This document shows positions 34,985 through 43,383 of a DNA stretch of 64,000 nucleotides, piece after piece (the stretch's first letter is position 1; the number at the start of each line of letters is the position of its first letter). A program made the position numbers and the translations under genes. This stretch comes from Mesobacillus zeae (GTDB lineage Bacteria; Bacillota; Bacilli; Bacillales; Cytobacillaceae), in NCBI RefSeq assembly GCF_003570705.1, contig NZ_QWVT01000033.1, positions 21,488 through 85,487 on the forward strand, in the 5' to 3' direction. The notes beneath the pieces are model-generated. The model was not told where the DNA came from. It ran no database searches and saw only the letters and a program-made list of their open reading frames with translations.

Positions 34985-35025
34985 CATCTCACCTCTAAGA
35001 AACCTATAGAGGTGAGATGGTTTTA
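34985..35025. terminator. Perfect hairpin right of the IS110 element
   Basis: CATCTCACCTCTA / TAGAGGTGAGATG with a 9-nt loop, T-rich on both outer sides. Confidence 0.75.
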
Positions 35026-35085
35026 ATCAAACTTTATTACAAATTATCAATCTTTATTATAAATAATCAAACTTTTTTACAAAGC
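35026..35085. repeat. Three tandem 20-bp units
   Basis: ATCAAACTTTATTACAAATT, then ATCAATCTTTATTATAAATA, then ATCAAACTTTTTTACAAAGC; exact 20-bp period. Confidence 0.85.
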
Positions 35086-35261
35086 TACATTGGGGGGATG
35101 TGATGCGTGCAGGGGTCTGGAGGTGGTGGAATGTTGGCGCGGTGTGGTGAGAGAAGCTGTGGAATGTAGTGTGGGGGAAGGTTTGGTTTAGGAGCTGGGG
35201 GTGCTTTTTCGGAGGGAGAATAGTTGAGTGAGGGTGGTGGATTTTTACATGTATTGTCTAA
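35086..35261. other. G/T-skewed intergenic stretch
   Basis: Plus strand is very rich in G and T with few C from ~35,090 to 35,240 (for example GTGTGGGGGAAGGTTTGG). No gene is supported here. Confidence 0.5.
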
Positions 35262-35366
35262 TTGTCCGAATCAGGATGTTTTTTGTCCTAATCAAGCGAA
35301 TTGTTGTCCGAATCAAAACGTTTATTGTCCGAATCCATCATTTTCTTGTCCAAATCATGGTATTTC
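35262..35366. repeat. Five 21-bp units with core TTGTCCGAATCA
   Basis: Units begin at 35262, 35283, 35304, 35325 and 35346. Read from TTG 35224 (preceded by GGAGGG) they encode heptads CPNQDVF, CPNQANC, CPNQNVY, CPNPSFS, CPNHGIS, but I do not call this a gene. Confidence 0.85.
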
Positions 35367-35534
35367 CCGAGAGAATACGTTATTTCCCGGGTTTCGCGAC
35401 GCTAAATAAAGGAGAGCTGTCTAGTTAGAGTGCAATTTAAAGAAATAATTACCGCGACTTTAAGGTTCGAGCGGAAATTTTATTAAAAGCCGCGGCATGA
35501 AGTTTTCAGTAATTGTCAAATGGGGAGAATGGGA

Positions 35535-35618
35535 CCGTTTCGGGCAGAGTCGCCACGTTTTTGGGGAGGGTGAGCCTGTTTTTGGGAAAAATCAAGTTGT
35601 TTTCGGGATAAATGAAAT
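35535..35618. repeat. Four 21-bp units with core GTTTTTGGG
   Basis: Units start at 35535, 35556, 35577 and 35598 (CCGTTTCGGG, CGTTTTTGGGG, TGTTTTTGGG, TGTTTTCGGG). The remaining ~240 bp to the next gene hold no other feature apart from a terminator. Confidence 0.8.
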
Positions 35619-35821
35619 CATTTTTATGGAGTGGAACTGCTTTGTGGAAAGGTTTTCCCCCACCTTAAGTACACGAGTACGGATGATACGTAAGAATTTT
35701 CCCGTAGCAATTTAAGAAACAGTGCAGAAATCCTCCTACAGATACAATAATGAAATATCAACAAAAAACCTCTTTCATAAATAGGAGAATAGGTTTGAAA
35801 AGTTACAGGACAGTTTGTATA

Positions 35822-35850
35822 AAAAAAACTCCCCTTAGAGAGGAGAGCTT
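35822..35850 (-). terminator. Terminator of the PPC-domain protein gene
   Basis: On the minus strand CTCTCC / GGGGAG pair and are followed by eight T. Confidence 0.7.
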
Positions 35851-35856
35851 TTTCGG

Positions 35857-37473
35857 CTATTGTACGGTTATATAGACAGTTTTACTTTTGTTTTTGGCGC
35901 GGTCTGTTGTGAATAGTGTTAACTTTGCCCCTTTTGACTGTGCTTTAATCTTCATTTTATATGTTCCATTGGATGAAGTGGCGGCGTAACCGATTTTCGT
36001 TTTTCCTTTATACACGTAAACAGTCGACCCAGCTTCAGCTTTGCCTGAAATGATGGTTGAGTGCCTGGTCACCTTGCTTGCAGTTGGGGTGGCAGGCGGA
36101 GTCTTATCGGCTACGGTAACTGTTATTTTTTTTGTTCCATACTCGTTTTTCGCCCATAATTCAAGTTTGGCTCCCGCTTTTTGTTTAGGAATCCCAATGC
36201 TGAATTCACCTTTGCTGTTTGCCTTTTTCTTATATTCCTTGCCGGAAGCCTTGACGACGACTTCCTGGTTTGGGGCTGTTTTACCTTTTACAATGGCAGA
36301 GCGATCATCTGCTGTAATGTTTGAAAGTGGAGCAAGCAAGTGGGAAGCAGATATACCTACCATGTATTTACCAGTATGGTCTTCCTCATTGTTATGGATG
36401 CCCAAATAGTATGTTCCCTTAGGCAAGTTCACGGTTTTGCTGAATTTTGCCGGGTTCTTGGAGCTGCTTTTCATAGAGTAATCGAATACTAGTTCAGAAT
36501 TAGCATCAACCAAATCAATATTCACGAAATTATCAACATAGGAAGAGAGGCTGAATGAAACTGGTCCGGATTTTGGCACTTTGATTTTGTAAACGTCGAG
36601 GGAATCATTCCATGAAAGAAACCCTGTCTTTGTCTGGTGATATGGAAGATGTTCGGCTTCAGTGATCCCGTTATTTGGTTCTTTTTCCGTTGTATTCGCA
36701 TGAATGAAAGTGGCAGTGATGATATATTTACCTATGGAGTCGTCGTTGTGATTGTCAACTGATAAATAATAGGTGCCTGGTTCCAGATCGACCCATTCTT
36801 TTACCCATGCAGGGTTTTTGGAATTACCATCGACAGTGCCTTCAAGAATGGTATCATTCTCATCGTCGATTAGAGAGATTGAAGTCCAGGTGTCTACATA
36901 TGAAGATAGGTCGAGTGTCAGCCGTCCTGCTTTTGGCACTGTTATTTTGTATACATCTTTAGAATCGTTCCAGGACAGGTATCCTGTAATCGGTTTTCCG
37001 AAAATCAAGGGCTGAGCCTGGACCGTTCCGTTATTAGGTTCTGTTTCATTGTTGTTTGCAGGTGTAAAGCTGGTTTTTATAGAATATTTTCCATAATGGC
37101 CTTCATCGTTATTATGGATCAGCAATTTGTAAGTTCCCGGCTCAAGGTCTGTCCACTTTACGTATCTGGCTGGATTTAGCGAACTGCCGTTTTTACTGTC
37201 CCTAAATACCGTTTCATTATTGTGGTCAAGAAGTTCAAAATAAGTCCATGTGTCAACAGATGAAGTAATATCGAATGTGACACGGCCTGATTTAGGAACA
37301 GTGACAAGGTAAGTGGTGCTAGTGATTTCTGCGGTCAGCTCTCCATTTACAGTTTGTCCAAATGGCAAGTTAGTTTCTTCGGCAGCAGCTGCAGTTCCCG
37401 TTAAGCCAGAGTGGAGCAGGAAAGCAAGGATACAAATTTTGCAAAATTGATATACAGCATTTTTCAATTTCAT
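35857..37473 (-). CDS. Secreted protein with three pre-peptidase (PPC) domains and Ig-like repeats
   Basis: A 538-residue exported protein. Signal peptide MKLKNAVYQFCKICILAFLL with cleavage near AAAAEE. Three PPC-like beta domains follow, each introduced by an EPNNG text (ETEPNNG, EKEPNNG) and containing SWNDSxDVYKIxVPKxG and LEPGTYYLSVDNHND; then two Ig-like (Big) units, VVKASGKEYKKKANSKGEFS and YKGKTKIGYAATSSNGTYKM. No protease domain is present, so it is probably a surface-binding protein. GGAGG precedes two adjacent ATGs; 37473 has the better spacing. The Ig tail resembles the remnant at 24683-25006. Confidence 0.85.
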   Translation of the reverse strand: MKLKNAVYQFCKICILAFLLHSGLTGTAAAAEETNLPFGQTVNGELTAEITSTTYLVTVPKSGRVTFDITSSVDTWTYFELLDHNNETVFRDSKNGSSLNPARYVKWTDLEPGTYKLLIHNNDEGHYGKYSIKTSFTPANNNETEPNNGTVQAQPLIFGKPITGYLSWNDSKDVYKITVPKAGRLTLDLSSYVDTWTSISLIDDENDTILEGTVDGNSKNPAWVKEWVDLEPGTYYLSVDNHNDDSIGKYIITATFIHANTTEKEPNNGITEAEHLPYHQTKTGFLSWNDSLDVYKIKVPKSGPVSFSLSSYVDNFVNIDLVDANSELVFDYSMKSSSKNPAKFSKTVNLPKGTYYLGIHNNEEDHTGKYMVGISASHLLAPLSNITADDRSAIVKGKTAPNQEVVVKASGKEYKKKANSKGEFSIGIPKQKAGAKLELWAKNEYGTKKITVTVADKTPPATPTASKVTRHSTIISGKAEAGSTVYVYKGKTKIGYAATSSNGTYKMKIKAQSKGAKLTLFTTDRAKNKSKTVYITVQ

Positions 37474-37830
37474 CATGATTTCCTCCATTTCAATTTTGTC
37501 GATCCTGTTTATGATGAAAAATACCCTCCTCCTCCTGGCGCGCTGGGAATCCTGGTGGAAATACTGGGGAAGCCTTGCAGCCAATTGATTCTTATGTATG
37601 AGTTGCGGTATGGATAATCCTTCTTTTTGAAGGTTTTCCAATTATTAATTTACTATGAATATAGTACCATTTTAAGGGTTTTTAAGGAAGATACTTATAG
37701 ATAATTTTTCTTTTATTTCACAAATGATAGGTCTTTTGTATTAATAAGGGACTATTCTTTCTAAGAAGATTTTTATTTAAATCTCTGCCATAATAATTAA
37801 TAAGCAAAATAGTGGGCGGGAGTGGAAATA
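37474..37830. other. Divergent intergenic region
   Basis: 357 bp between divergently read genes; AT-rich on the right, promoters expected, but no site I can place confidently. Confidence 0.4.
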
Positions 37831-39717
37831 ATGAAGCTTGAAAACTTTGAAAACTATTTTAACGATGTTATTCTAGCGCGCGGCCGGGAGTATTACTGGC
37901 AGGACCGGGTCATGAATATCGTTGAAAGCGAACCGGACCTTTTTATAACGGAAGTTGAGGGATCGGAAGATTATACAGTAAGCGTGAGAATGAATGAAGC
38001 AGGAATAATTACTAGATCGCACTGTGACTGTCCCTACGATTTTTCGGAGTTTTGCAAGCATCAGGCAGCCGTTTTCTTTGCCTTGCGTGATTTTATCGAT
38101 GTGAAGGCGGCAGGAGAAACTACGGAGGATTTGGGATATGTCTTAATTCCAGGCAGTGAGGCGGATGAAGAAGGTGCAGCGGCCGCCTTTCTGAATGCCA
38201 GGCGAGAACCGGGAGCAGCTGAAGATGCGGAAGCAGGAAAAAAAGAAGAGGCGGACAGGAGTAAGGATGCGGGGAAAAAGGAAGAGGCAGCCAGGAATAA
38301 GAATACCGGAAAAAAGGCGAGAGCAGGTTTAGTGAAGAAAAAGGCCGCCATTAAGCCGGATTTGCCGAGCATTCTTTCCAACCTTGGAAAAGAGGAGCTT
38401 ATTTCTATCATTCTTGCCTTCTCTAAGGCCCATCCGGATATTGAAAAAAGTCTTCTTTTTAAATATGCGCCTGTAGAAGATGAAGTGGCTGTAAGCAAAA
38501 AAATGATCCGTGAATATATTAATAAAGCAAAAAGGCAGGGTTTTATTGATTGGAGAAATGCGGATTACGCAGTGACTGGAGCAGACATCACGCTAGATAA
38601 AGCCGAGGACAGAATTGAAGATGGCGAGATTGAAAGTGCAATTAAGCTATGCCTTGTTGTGTTGCCTATTGCGACCACAATGCTTAATTATACCGATGAT
38701 TCGAACGGGAGTGTCGGCGATGTCATTCGGCGCAGCTTGCATCTAATTGACACGGCAGCTTCGGAGGCTGCAGGAAAATTGGATGCCAAAAAGCAGGCGC
38801 GACTTTTTGGCATGATGGTGAAGGAAGCGAAGCATGCCCGATATGACGGCTGGAGCGATAAGAGAATAGATCTTCTGGAAAGCTGCCTTTATTTTGCAGA
38901 AGACCCGGCTTTGCGCAGCAAACTCAAGGATCAGCTTGGCAAAATGCTTGAGCAGACTTCTGAAGGCTCGTGGAATGATCGATATAGTATAAGTGAAATT
39001 AGACTGCTGCAGCTTAACATGATTGAGCGTTTTGAAGGGGCAGAAGAAGCATGGCGGTTTATTCAAGATAATATCCAGCACAGCAAATTTCGCGAACTTG
39101 CTATTAAAAAGCTTCTTGAAAAAGGCAAGCCGGAAGAAGCGGTCGCCTTGTGTATTGAAGGAGAAGCGGTAAACGAGGGATGGCGTGGCCTTGTGTCTCA
39201 ATGGGAAGATTTCCGCTATCAGGCTTACGAAATGATGGGGGATGCAGCAAGCCAGCGTGAATTAGCGACTAAAAAAGTCTGCGAGGGTGAACTAACTTAT
39301 TTTTATAAGCTTAAAGAGCTTTATGGTCGTGATGAGTGGAATAGCAAGCTGCATGAAATCCTCGAGGTGCTTGAAAAGCAAAAGTTTATTCAGGATATAT
39401 ATCTAGAGATCCTAATTCATGAGGATTTGAACGAAAAATTGCTGAGTTATGTAAAAATGGAGCCTAGAGTGATAGAGACGGTTTATCCATATCTCATTGA
39501 TGACTATAGAAACCAAGTGGAGGAGTTGTTCTGCCTCCATATTGAGGGGGAGGCAGAGGCGGCTGGCGGACGGCCTGCCTATAAGAAGGTTTGTCAAATC
39601 ATCAGGAAGTTTAAAAAGGCTTGCGGAGGCGATGCGGCAGCCGGCTTGGTTTCTGATTTAACAAAAGCGCATGCGAGGCGGCCAGCATTTTTGGACGAGA
39701 TGGAGAAAATTAAATAA
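37831..39717 (+). CDS. SWIM zinc-finger protein
   Basis: A 628-residue soluble protein. The SWIM motif CxCx7CxH is C65, C67, C75, H77 in CDCPYDFSEFCKH. Residues ~105-175 are a low-complexity charged linker (AEAGKKEEADRSKDAGKKEE and similar), followed by a long alpha-helical, TPR/HEAT-like region to the C-terminus. SWIM proteins of this architecture are widespread in bacilli, sometimes beside SNF2 helicases, and are thought to bind DNA or protein; function here unknown. ATG 37831 follows GGGAG by eight bases; a GTG nine bases earlier is less likely. Confidence 0.85.
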   Translation: MKLENFENYFNDVILARGREYYWQDRVMNIVESEPDLFITEVEGSEDYTVSVRMNEAGIITRSHCDCPYDFSEFCKHQAAVFFALRDFIDVKAAGETTEDLGYVLIPGSEADEEGAAAAFLNARREPGAAEDAEAGKKEEADRSKDAGKKEEAARNKNTGKKARAGLVKKKAAIKPDLPSILSNLGKEELISIILAFSKAHPDIEKSLLFKYAPVEDEVAVSKKMIREYINKAKRQGFIDWRNADYAVTGADITLDKAEDRIEDGEIESAIKLCLVVLPIATTMLNYTDDSNGSVGDVIRRSLHLIDTAASEAAGKLDAKKQARLFGMMVKEAKHARYDGWSDKRIDLLESCLYFAEDPALRSKLKDQLGKMLEQTSEGSWNDRYSISEIRLLQLNMIERFEGAEEAWRFIQDNIQHSKFRELAIKKLLEKGKPEEAVALCIEGEAVNEGWRGLVSQWEDFRYQAYEMMGDAASQRELATKKVCEGELTYFYKLKELYGRDEWNSKLHEILEVLEKQKFIQDIYLEILIHEDLNEKLLSYVKMEPRVIETVYPYLIDDYRNQVEELFCLHIEGEAEAAGGRPAYKKVCQIIRKFKKACGGDAAAGLVSDLTKAHARRPAFLDEMEKIK

Positions 39718-39733
39718 GAGGAATAATTGTGAT

Positions 39734-39781
39734 AGTGCCTGACCTAAAGCGCATGAATGTGCTAGTGGTCAGGCACTTTTT
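39734..39781 (+). terminator. Terminator built from an inverted pair of the GTGCCTGACC repeat
   Basis: AGTGCCTGACC / GGTCAGGCACT, 11-bp stem with a 22-nt loop and TTTTT tail, right after the SWIM gene. It is the leftmost member of the interspersed repeat family. Confidence 0.85.
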
Positions 39782-39910
39782 GCACAATTCTGTCATAATG
39801 TTATTAACGAACTGTGAACTTTGTCACTTTAACATCATTTTAACAGTGGAATTTGATATATTTACAGTGTAATCAAATACATCATTTATTTTTGAAAGGA
39901 AGCGATCAAA

Positions 39911-40420
39911 ATGGTTGCAACATTTTTAAGGGAAAACAAAATAGCTGCTGGCCTTCTCCTCGTTATTCGCTTGTTCCTTGGCTACTCTTGGTTGACTGCA
40001 GGATACGGAAAATTGACAGGAGGGTTCGATGCTTCCGGCTACCTAAAAGGTGCGATTGCTAATCCTGTAAAAGGTCCAGATGGAAACGTAATCTATGGCT
40101 GGTACGTATCTTTCCTTGAGAACTTCGCTCTCCCAAATATTGACATCTTCAACACAATCGTTCCTATCGGTGAATTCCTTGTAGGCCTTGGCTTGATCCT
40201 TGGCTGCCTGACAACAGCTGCCATGTTCTTCGGACTCGTGATGAACTTCGCGTTCTTCCTTGCAGGCACAGTATCCCACAACCCAACAGACCTTTTCCTT
40301 GGCGCCATCATCCTGTTCTCTGGCTACAACGCAGGCCGCTTCGGACTAGACTACTGGGTTATCCCATACCTGCGCAAAACTTTCAACAAGAAACGTGACG
40401 CGCAACCAAAACTAGTGTAG
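39911..40420 (+). CDS. DoxX family membrane protein
   Basis: A 169-residue protein with four hydrophobic helices. LVIRLFLGYSWLTAGYGKL, then VPIGEFLVGLGLILGCLTTA and LGAIILFSGYNAGRFGLDYW are typical for DoxX/terminal quinol-oxidase-subunit-like proteins. Members act in membrane redox processes (quinone-linked oxidations, oxidative stress); the partner is not encoded nearby. GAAAGGAAG precedes ATG 39911. Single gene with its own terminator at 40506. Confidence 0.87.
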   Translation: MVATFLRENKIAAGLLLVIRLFLGYSWLTAGYGKLTGGFDASGYLKGAIANPVKGPDGNVIYGWYVSFLENFALPNIDIFNTIVPIGEFLVGLGLILGCLTTAAMFFGLVMNFAFFLAGTVSHNPTDLFLGAIILFSGYNAGRFGLDYWVIPYLRKTFNKKRDAQPKLV

Positions 40421-40437
40421 CGCAGCACAGCAAACCA

Positions 40438-40472
40438 GCGTGCCTGACCCCCAGCGCGGTGGTGTGATACAG
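40438..40472 (+). repeat. Interspersed GTGCCTGACCCCC repeat, single copy
   Basis: GCGTGCCTGACCCCCAGCGC followed by GGTGGTGTGATACAGTAATG, in the doxX 3' untranslated region. Confidence 0.8.
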
Positions 40473-40505
40473 TAATGAAGCATCCCTCCCCCTTGAATAT
40501 AGTGA

Positions 40506-40533
40506 TCCCGGTCCTTTGGACCGGGACTTTTTT
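40506..40533 (+). terminator. Terminator of the doxX-type gene
   Basis: TCCCGGTCC / GGACCGGGA with a 3-nt loop and a long T run. Confidence 0.9.
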
Positions 40534-40552
40534 ATGGGGCGTAATAAATACA

Positions 40553-40599
40553 AAAAGATCGCCACGGCCTGACTGGGAAGTCGGGTTGTGGCGATCGAT
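40553..40599 (-). terminator. Terminator of the C39 peptidase remnant
   Basis: GATCGCCAC / GTGGCGATC stem with TTTTTG on the minus strand. Confidence 0.75.
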
Positions 40600-40625
40600 A
40601 TTTTGCGGGCAGTATAGTTCCTGAG

Positions 40626-41192
40626 TTAGAAGGAAATGGCGCGCTTTCGCTGGTTATTCCAAATCACGTTAAAAGTGGACCTGCTGAAACGGGCGTTCTT
40701 TTGGCCGGTCCATGGGTCATTGTAATAATAATTGCTTCCGTCATAACCTGTAAGCACAAGGGCGTGGACGGAAAAGCCATGCATCGGGGAGACCCAGACA
40801 ACAACCGGCCTGCCTTTGAGCAGCTGTGACGCGATTGTTGCATTGCTAGCTCCAGTCAGATTCCAAGCATTACCGGCGTATTTTTTTACAAGCCCCATCA
40901 AGGCTGGCGGATAAATTGTCCAGCCCCTTTTTGTAAACGGATTTCCGACGTATCCGTAATTCGGATCCCATGTATGCTTAGGCATTTCGGTGTCCAGCGC
41001 AATTTTATTGACCGGCGCCCCTTTATAGCGCAGCATCAAAGTTACAGCAGTAATTTCACAGCCTGTCGGAAGCTCGGGCAGCTGCGCAATCAACGGCACG
41101 TTGAGCTGGGTGCTGTTGACCCTTGACCAGTGGCTGCCATAACCTGTGCGAGGTTTGAAAGAGTATCTGGCCTTTGTGGCCTGGCTGTTTTT
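40626..41192 (-). pseudogene. C39-family cysteine peptidase, 5'-truncated
   Basis: The frame encodes QLNVPLIAQLPELPTGCEIT with the catalytic cysteine, GFSVHALVLTGYD with the catalytic histidine, and YYYNDPWTG; this is the Peptidase_C39_2 (YvpB-like) domain and looks catalytically complete. The upstream signal peptide region is missing: the frame is closed by a TAA at 41193-41195 in a run of seven A, there is no ATG and no ribosome site (a GTG at 41099 is the only early start codon), and the DNA before it is the comK terminator. It is best read as a decayed gene that lost its 5' end; translation from the GTG would give a 157-residue cytoplasmic protein. Confidence 0.65.
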
Positions 41193-41236
41193 TTAAGAAG
41201 AGGGATGGCGCTGTGGAAATACACTGAGCTAAAATG

Positions 41237-41266
41237 GGAAAAAGCCGGAACAAGTGTACCGGCTTT
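41237..41266 (-). terminator. Terminator of comK
   Basis: AAAGCCGG / CCGGCTTT with TTTTTCCC on the minus strand. Confidence 0.85.
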
Positions 41267-41295
41267 GGATTAAAGGGCAATGTAGTTACCCGAAA

Positions 41296-41922
41296 CTATT
41301 GATCCTTTTTCTTTTTCCGTTTCTTGTCCTTGCTCTTACCATTCTCGCTGTTAGAATTCCTGTCTTCCTCAGCATCTTTATCCCTGTCTTCGCGCGTAAT
41401 AGTTAGGAAGCCGGTTTCCCGGCAGTAAAAGTATTCTCTTTTATGATAAGAGGTTTCGAACTTTCCTTCGTTGCGGGCGGCTATAATTCTTTGAAGCTGT
41501 TCGGCCTTGTCTTTCTTTTGGATAAATTGGCCGTACCTGGAGGGGATGATTAATGAGCGGCCGGTGATGAACTGGATTTTCGTGCTGCGGTCCCGGGGCA
41601 AGGTGTTTAAAATATGCTGTACGTTGATAAAGATGCAATCATGTCTCGATGGAGATTTGGTTGGAAACAGGCAGACGGCATGAGGAGGAATGACGATGAA
41701 GGGGCTCATCTTTACATTCCCGTGCACTTTTTTTGCCCCGTTCAGGGCTCCTCGCAAATCAAAGCCGTAAAAGTTCAAGGTTTCATCCAGTATCTCCACT
41801 GGGGTCATGTTTACAAGAAAGTCTTCGTCATTGTCCAGAACCCGTGTAAGCAGCCTCGCGTTTTTGTCGTAAACACCCGCCATCCAACTCATATCCTTGG
41901 TGACTATATAATGATCGCGCAT
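41296..41922 (-). CDS. comK: Competence transcription factor ComK
   Basis: A 208-residue protein with clear ComK features: YIVTKDMSWMAGVYD, SPFIVIPPHAVCLFPTKSPS, DCIFINVQHI and GRSLIIPSRYGQFIQKKDKA. ComK activates late competence (DNA uptake) genes by binding paired AAAA-N5-TTTT boxes. GAGAGGGG precedes ATG 41922; the 62-codon upstream extension is non-coding. It is longer than the 192 residues of B. subtilis ComK because of a very polar Asp/Lys-rich tail (SKDKKRKKKKDQ). I could not see a clean ComK box pair in its own upstream region. Confidence 0.9.
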   Translation of the reverse strand: MRDHYIVTKDMSWMAGVYDKNARLLTRVLDNDEDFLVNMTPVEILDETLNFYGFDLRGALNGAKKVHGNVKMSPFIVIPPHAVCLFPTKSPSRHDCIFINVQHILNTLPRDRSTKIQFITGRSLIIPSRYGQFIQKKDKAEQLQRIIAARNEGKFETSYHKREYFYCRETGFLTITREDRDKDAEEDRNSNSENGKSKDKKRKKKKDQ

Positions 41923-42512
41923 TACTGAACCCCTCTCATCGACTGTTTGACAAGATTCCCCCGCGCATATTAACTGGATCAATCTTGTAAATTTAAAGTA
42001 ACATTTTCCCATAAATAATACATGGTTTCCTGGTAAAATTCGCAAAATCGACAAGAATTTATGTCTTTTTCCACTAGATATAAAATGTAAAGAGTGCGTT
42101 AAAATCATGGTTATGTTAAAAAAGAGGCGGGGAGGAGGTAAACTATACCCTTTATAAAGGGAGCTAGGCTACTTAAAGAATAGGGACCTCCTTTTCGGCT
42201 CATCTAAGAACAATATCATGTTCTTTCAGTGTATTTACGTATCAATTTGAAGAGTATGGGCCCCTAATCAGAATGATGGATGAGTGGACCAGAAGGCTGC
42301 CTTAGAATAAGCACCTCGCGAAGAACTTTTAATGGAAACTCCTTTGTCATCGTTTTATCGAGATTCCATCCTACTATTTTTCGTGTCCACTTTTTTGACA
42401 AACTCACCCCTTACTCCGTTTTCATTTATTTGTACACAAAAATACCCAGTAGAGTAGTCTTTTTAAGTGTCTACTCTACAGGGTACAGTTTAAGGCTTGG
42501 GTTCCTTTTATT
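41923..42512. other. Long intergenic region upstream of comK
   Basis: 590 bp. It should hold the comK promoter; AT-rich words occur at 41990-42110 but no box pair can be assigned with confidence. The right end holds the terminator of the sigma-factor gene. No gene is supported. Confidence 0.45.
42436..42485 (-). terminator. Terminator of the sigma-factor gene
   Basis: GTAGAGTAG / CTACTCTAC stem, extended by TACCC / GGGTA across one mismatch, followed by TATTTTTG on the minus strand. Confidence 0.8.
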
Positions 42513-43016
42513 TTATTCGCAGTTTTGTTCAGCCGGGATTGCTTTTCTCAGCTTGTCCCTGGCTCCTGCCCTCCATTGTTTTACAGCGGAAGGGGACACG
42601 CTTTCCGTCTGTGCAATTTCTTTGATGCTCATGCCGTGCAGACAATGGCAGAGAACCCATTTTGTCTGCATTTCGGTGAGGCGGCTGCCCGTGCAATAAC
42701 CTAGCAAAAGTTCTGTTTCAAGAGGAGAGGAGGGTGATTCATCCTTGATGGTATCCCAGAACTCATCCTTTACGCTGATCATGGACTGCTCAATCCGGCT
42801 GGATTTTGACAGCTCGGTGAGAAAGAGGCCCCTGATGGTGTTATAGGCGTAGTTGGTGAAGCTCCCCTTATCTTCGTCGAACCGTTTGCTTGCTTCCCAT
42901 AGGCCGATCATGCCGAGCTGGAAGAACTCATCTTTGTTTTTATAGATATGGAGAGAATGCATAATGCTGTGAATCATCGGTGTGTATTGGTGGTGGAGCT
43001 GTTCGAAGCTTTCCAT
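42513..43016 (-). CDS. Sigma-70 family RNA polymerase sigma factor
   Basis: A 167-residue sigma factor with region 2 (KNKDEFFQLGMIGLWEASKR and FDEDKGSFTNYAYNTIRGLF) and region 4 (LTEMQTKWVLCHCLHGMSIK, EIAQTESVSPSAVKQWRAGA). Short length and lack of regions 1 and 3 are like ECF and competence SigH/ComX types. AAAGGG lies six bases before ATG 43016. No anti-sigma gene is adjacent. It is followed, on the same strand, by comK 590 bp away, so a link with competence is tempting but unproven. Confidence 0.85.
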   Translation of the reverse strand: MESFEQLHHQYTPMIHSIMHSLHIYKNKDEFFQLGMIGLWEASKRFDEDKGSFTNYAYNTIRGLFLTELSKSSRIEQSMISVKDEFWDTIKDESPSSPLETELLLGYCTGSRLTEMQTKWVLCHCLHGMSIKEIAQTESVSPSAVKQWRAGARDKLRKAIPAEQNCE

Positions 43017-43247
43017 TGCGAACCCTTTCGGAAAGCGCGCTTTGCCAATGTATTCCCGGGTACCTCTACCATAACGGGAAGGAAGTTTTCAGTCGAACAG
43101 CGATAATTTAGATTTAGGTGGGGAATGTGGGGCAAAATTAAATTTTCACACTTTAAAACACAATTTCAAAAGCGAAATTTGAGCCTGAAAGGGAAATTAG
43201 CAGAAAATGAAAAGAGGGGGAGGGAGGCTGGCTGGATTTTAATGCTC

Positions 43248-43373
43248 TACCGCAGTGGGGGCCTGACCCCCAGCGCGGTAGGGTGGTGAAGCAACATACA
43301 CCTGCCAATCACAGTCGTGATTGATTTCTCTGATTAACGCACCACCGCGCCGGGGGTCAGGCACGCTGTGGTA
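43248..43373. repeat. Inverted pair of GTGCCTGACCCCC-type repeats
   Basis: Left copy 43248-43280 is itself palindromic (TACCGC...GCGGTA around GGGGGCCTGACCCCC); right copy 43341-43373 is in the opposite orientation (GCGCCGGGGGTCAGGCAC). They fill much of the 367-bp gap between the sigma gene and mupG. Confidence 0.85.
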
Positions 43374-43383
43374 CTTTTGTGCT

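Noticed and set aside
41990..42110. ComK box upstream of comK
   Set aside because: A/T words are present but no clean AAAA-N5-TTTT pair with the right spacing was found.
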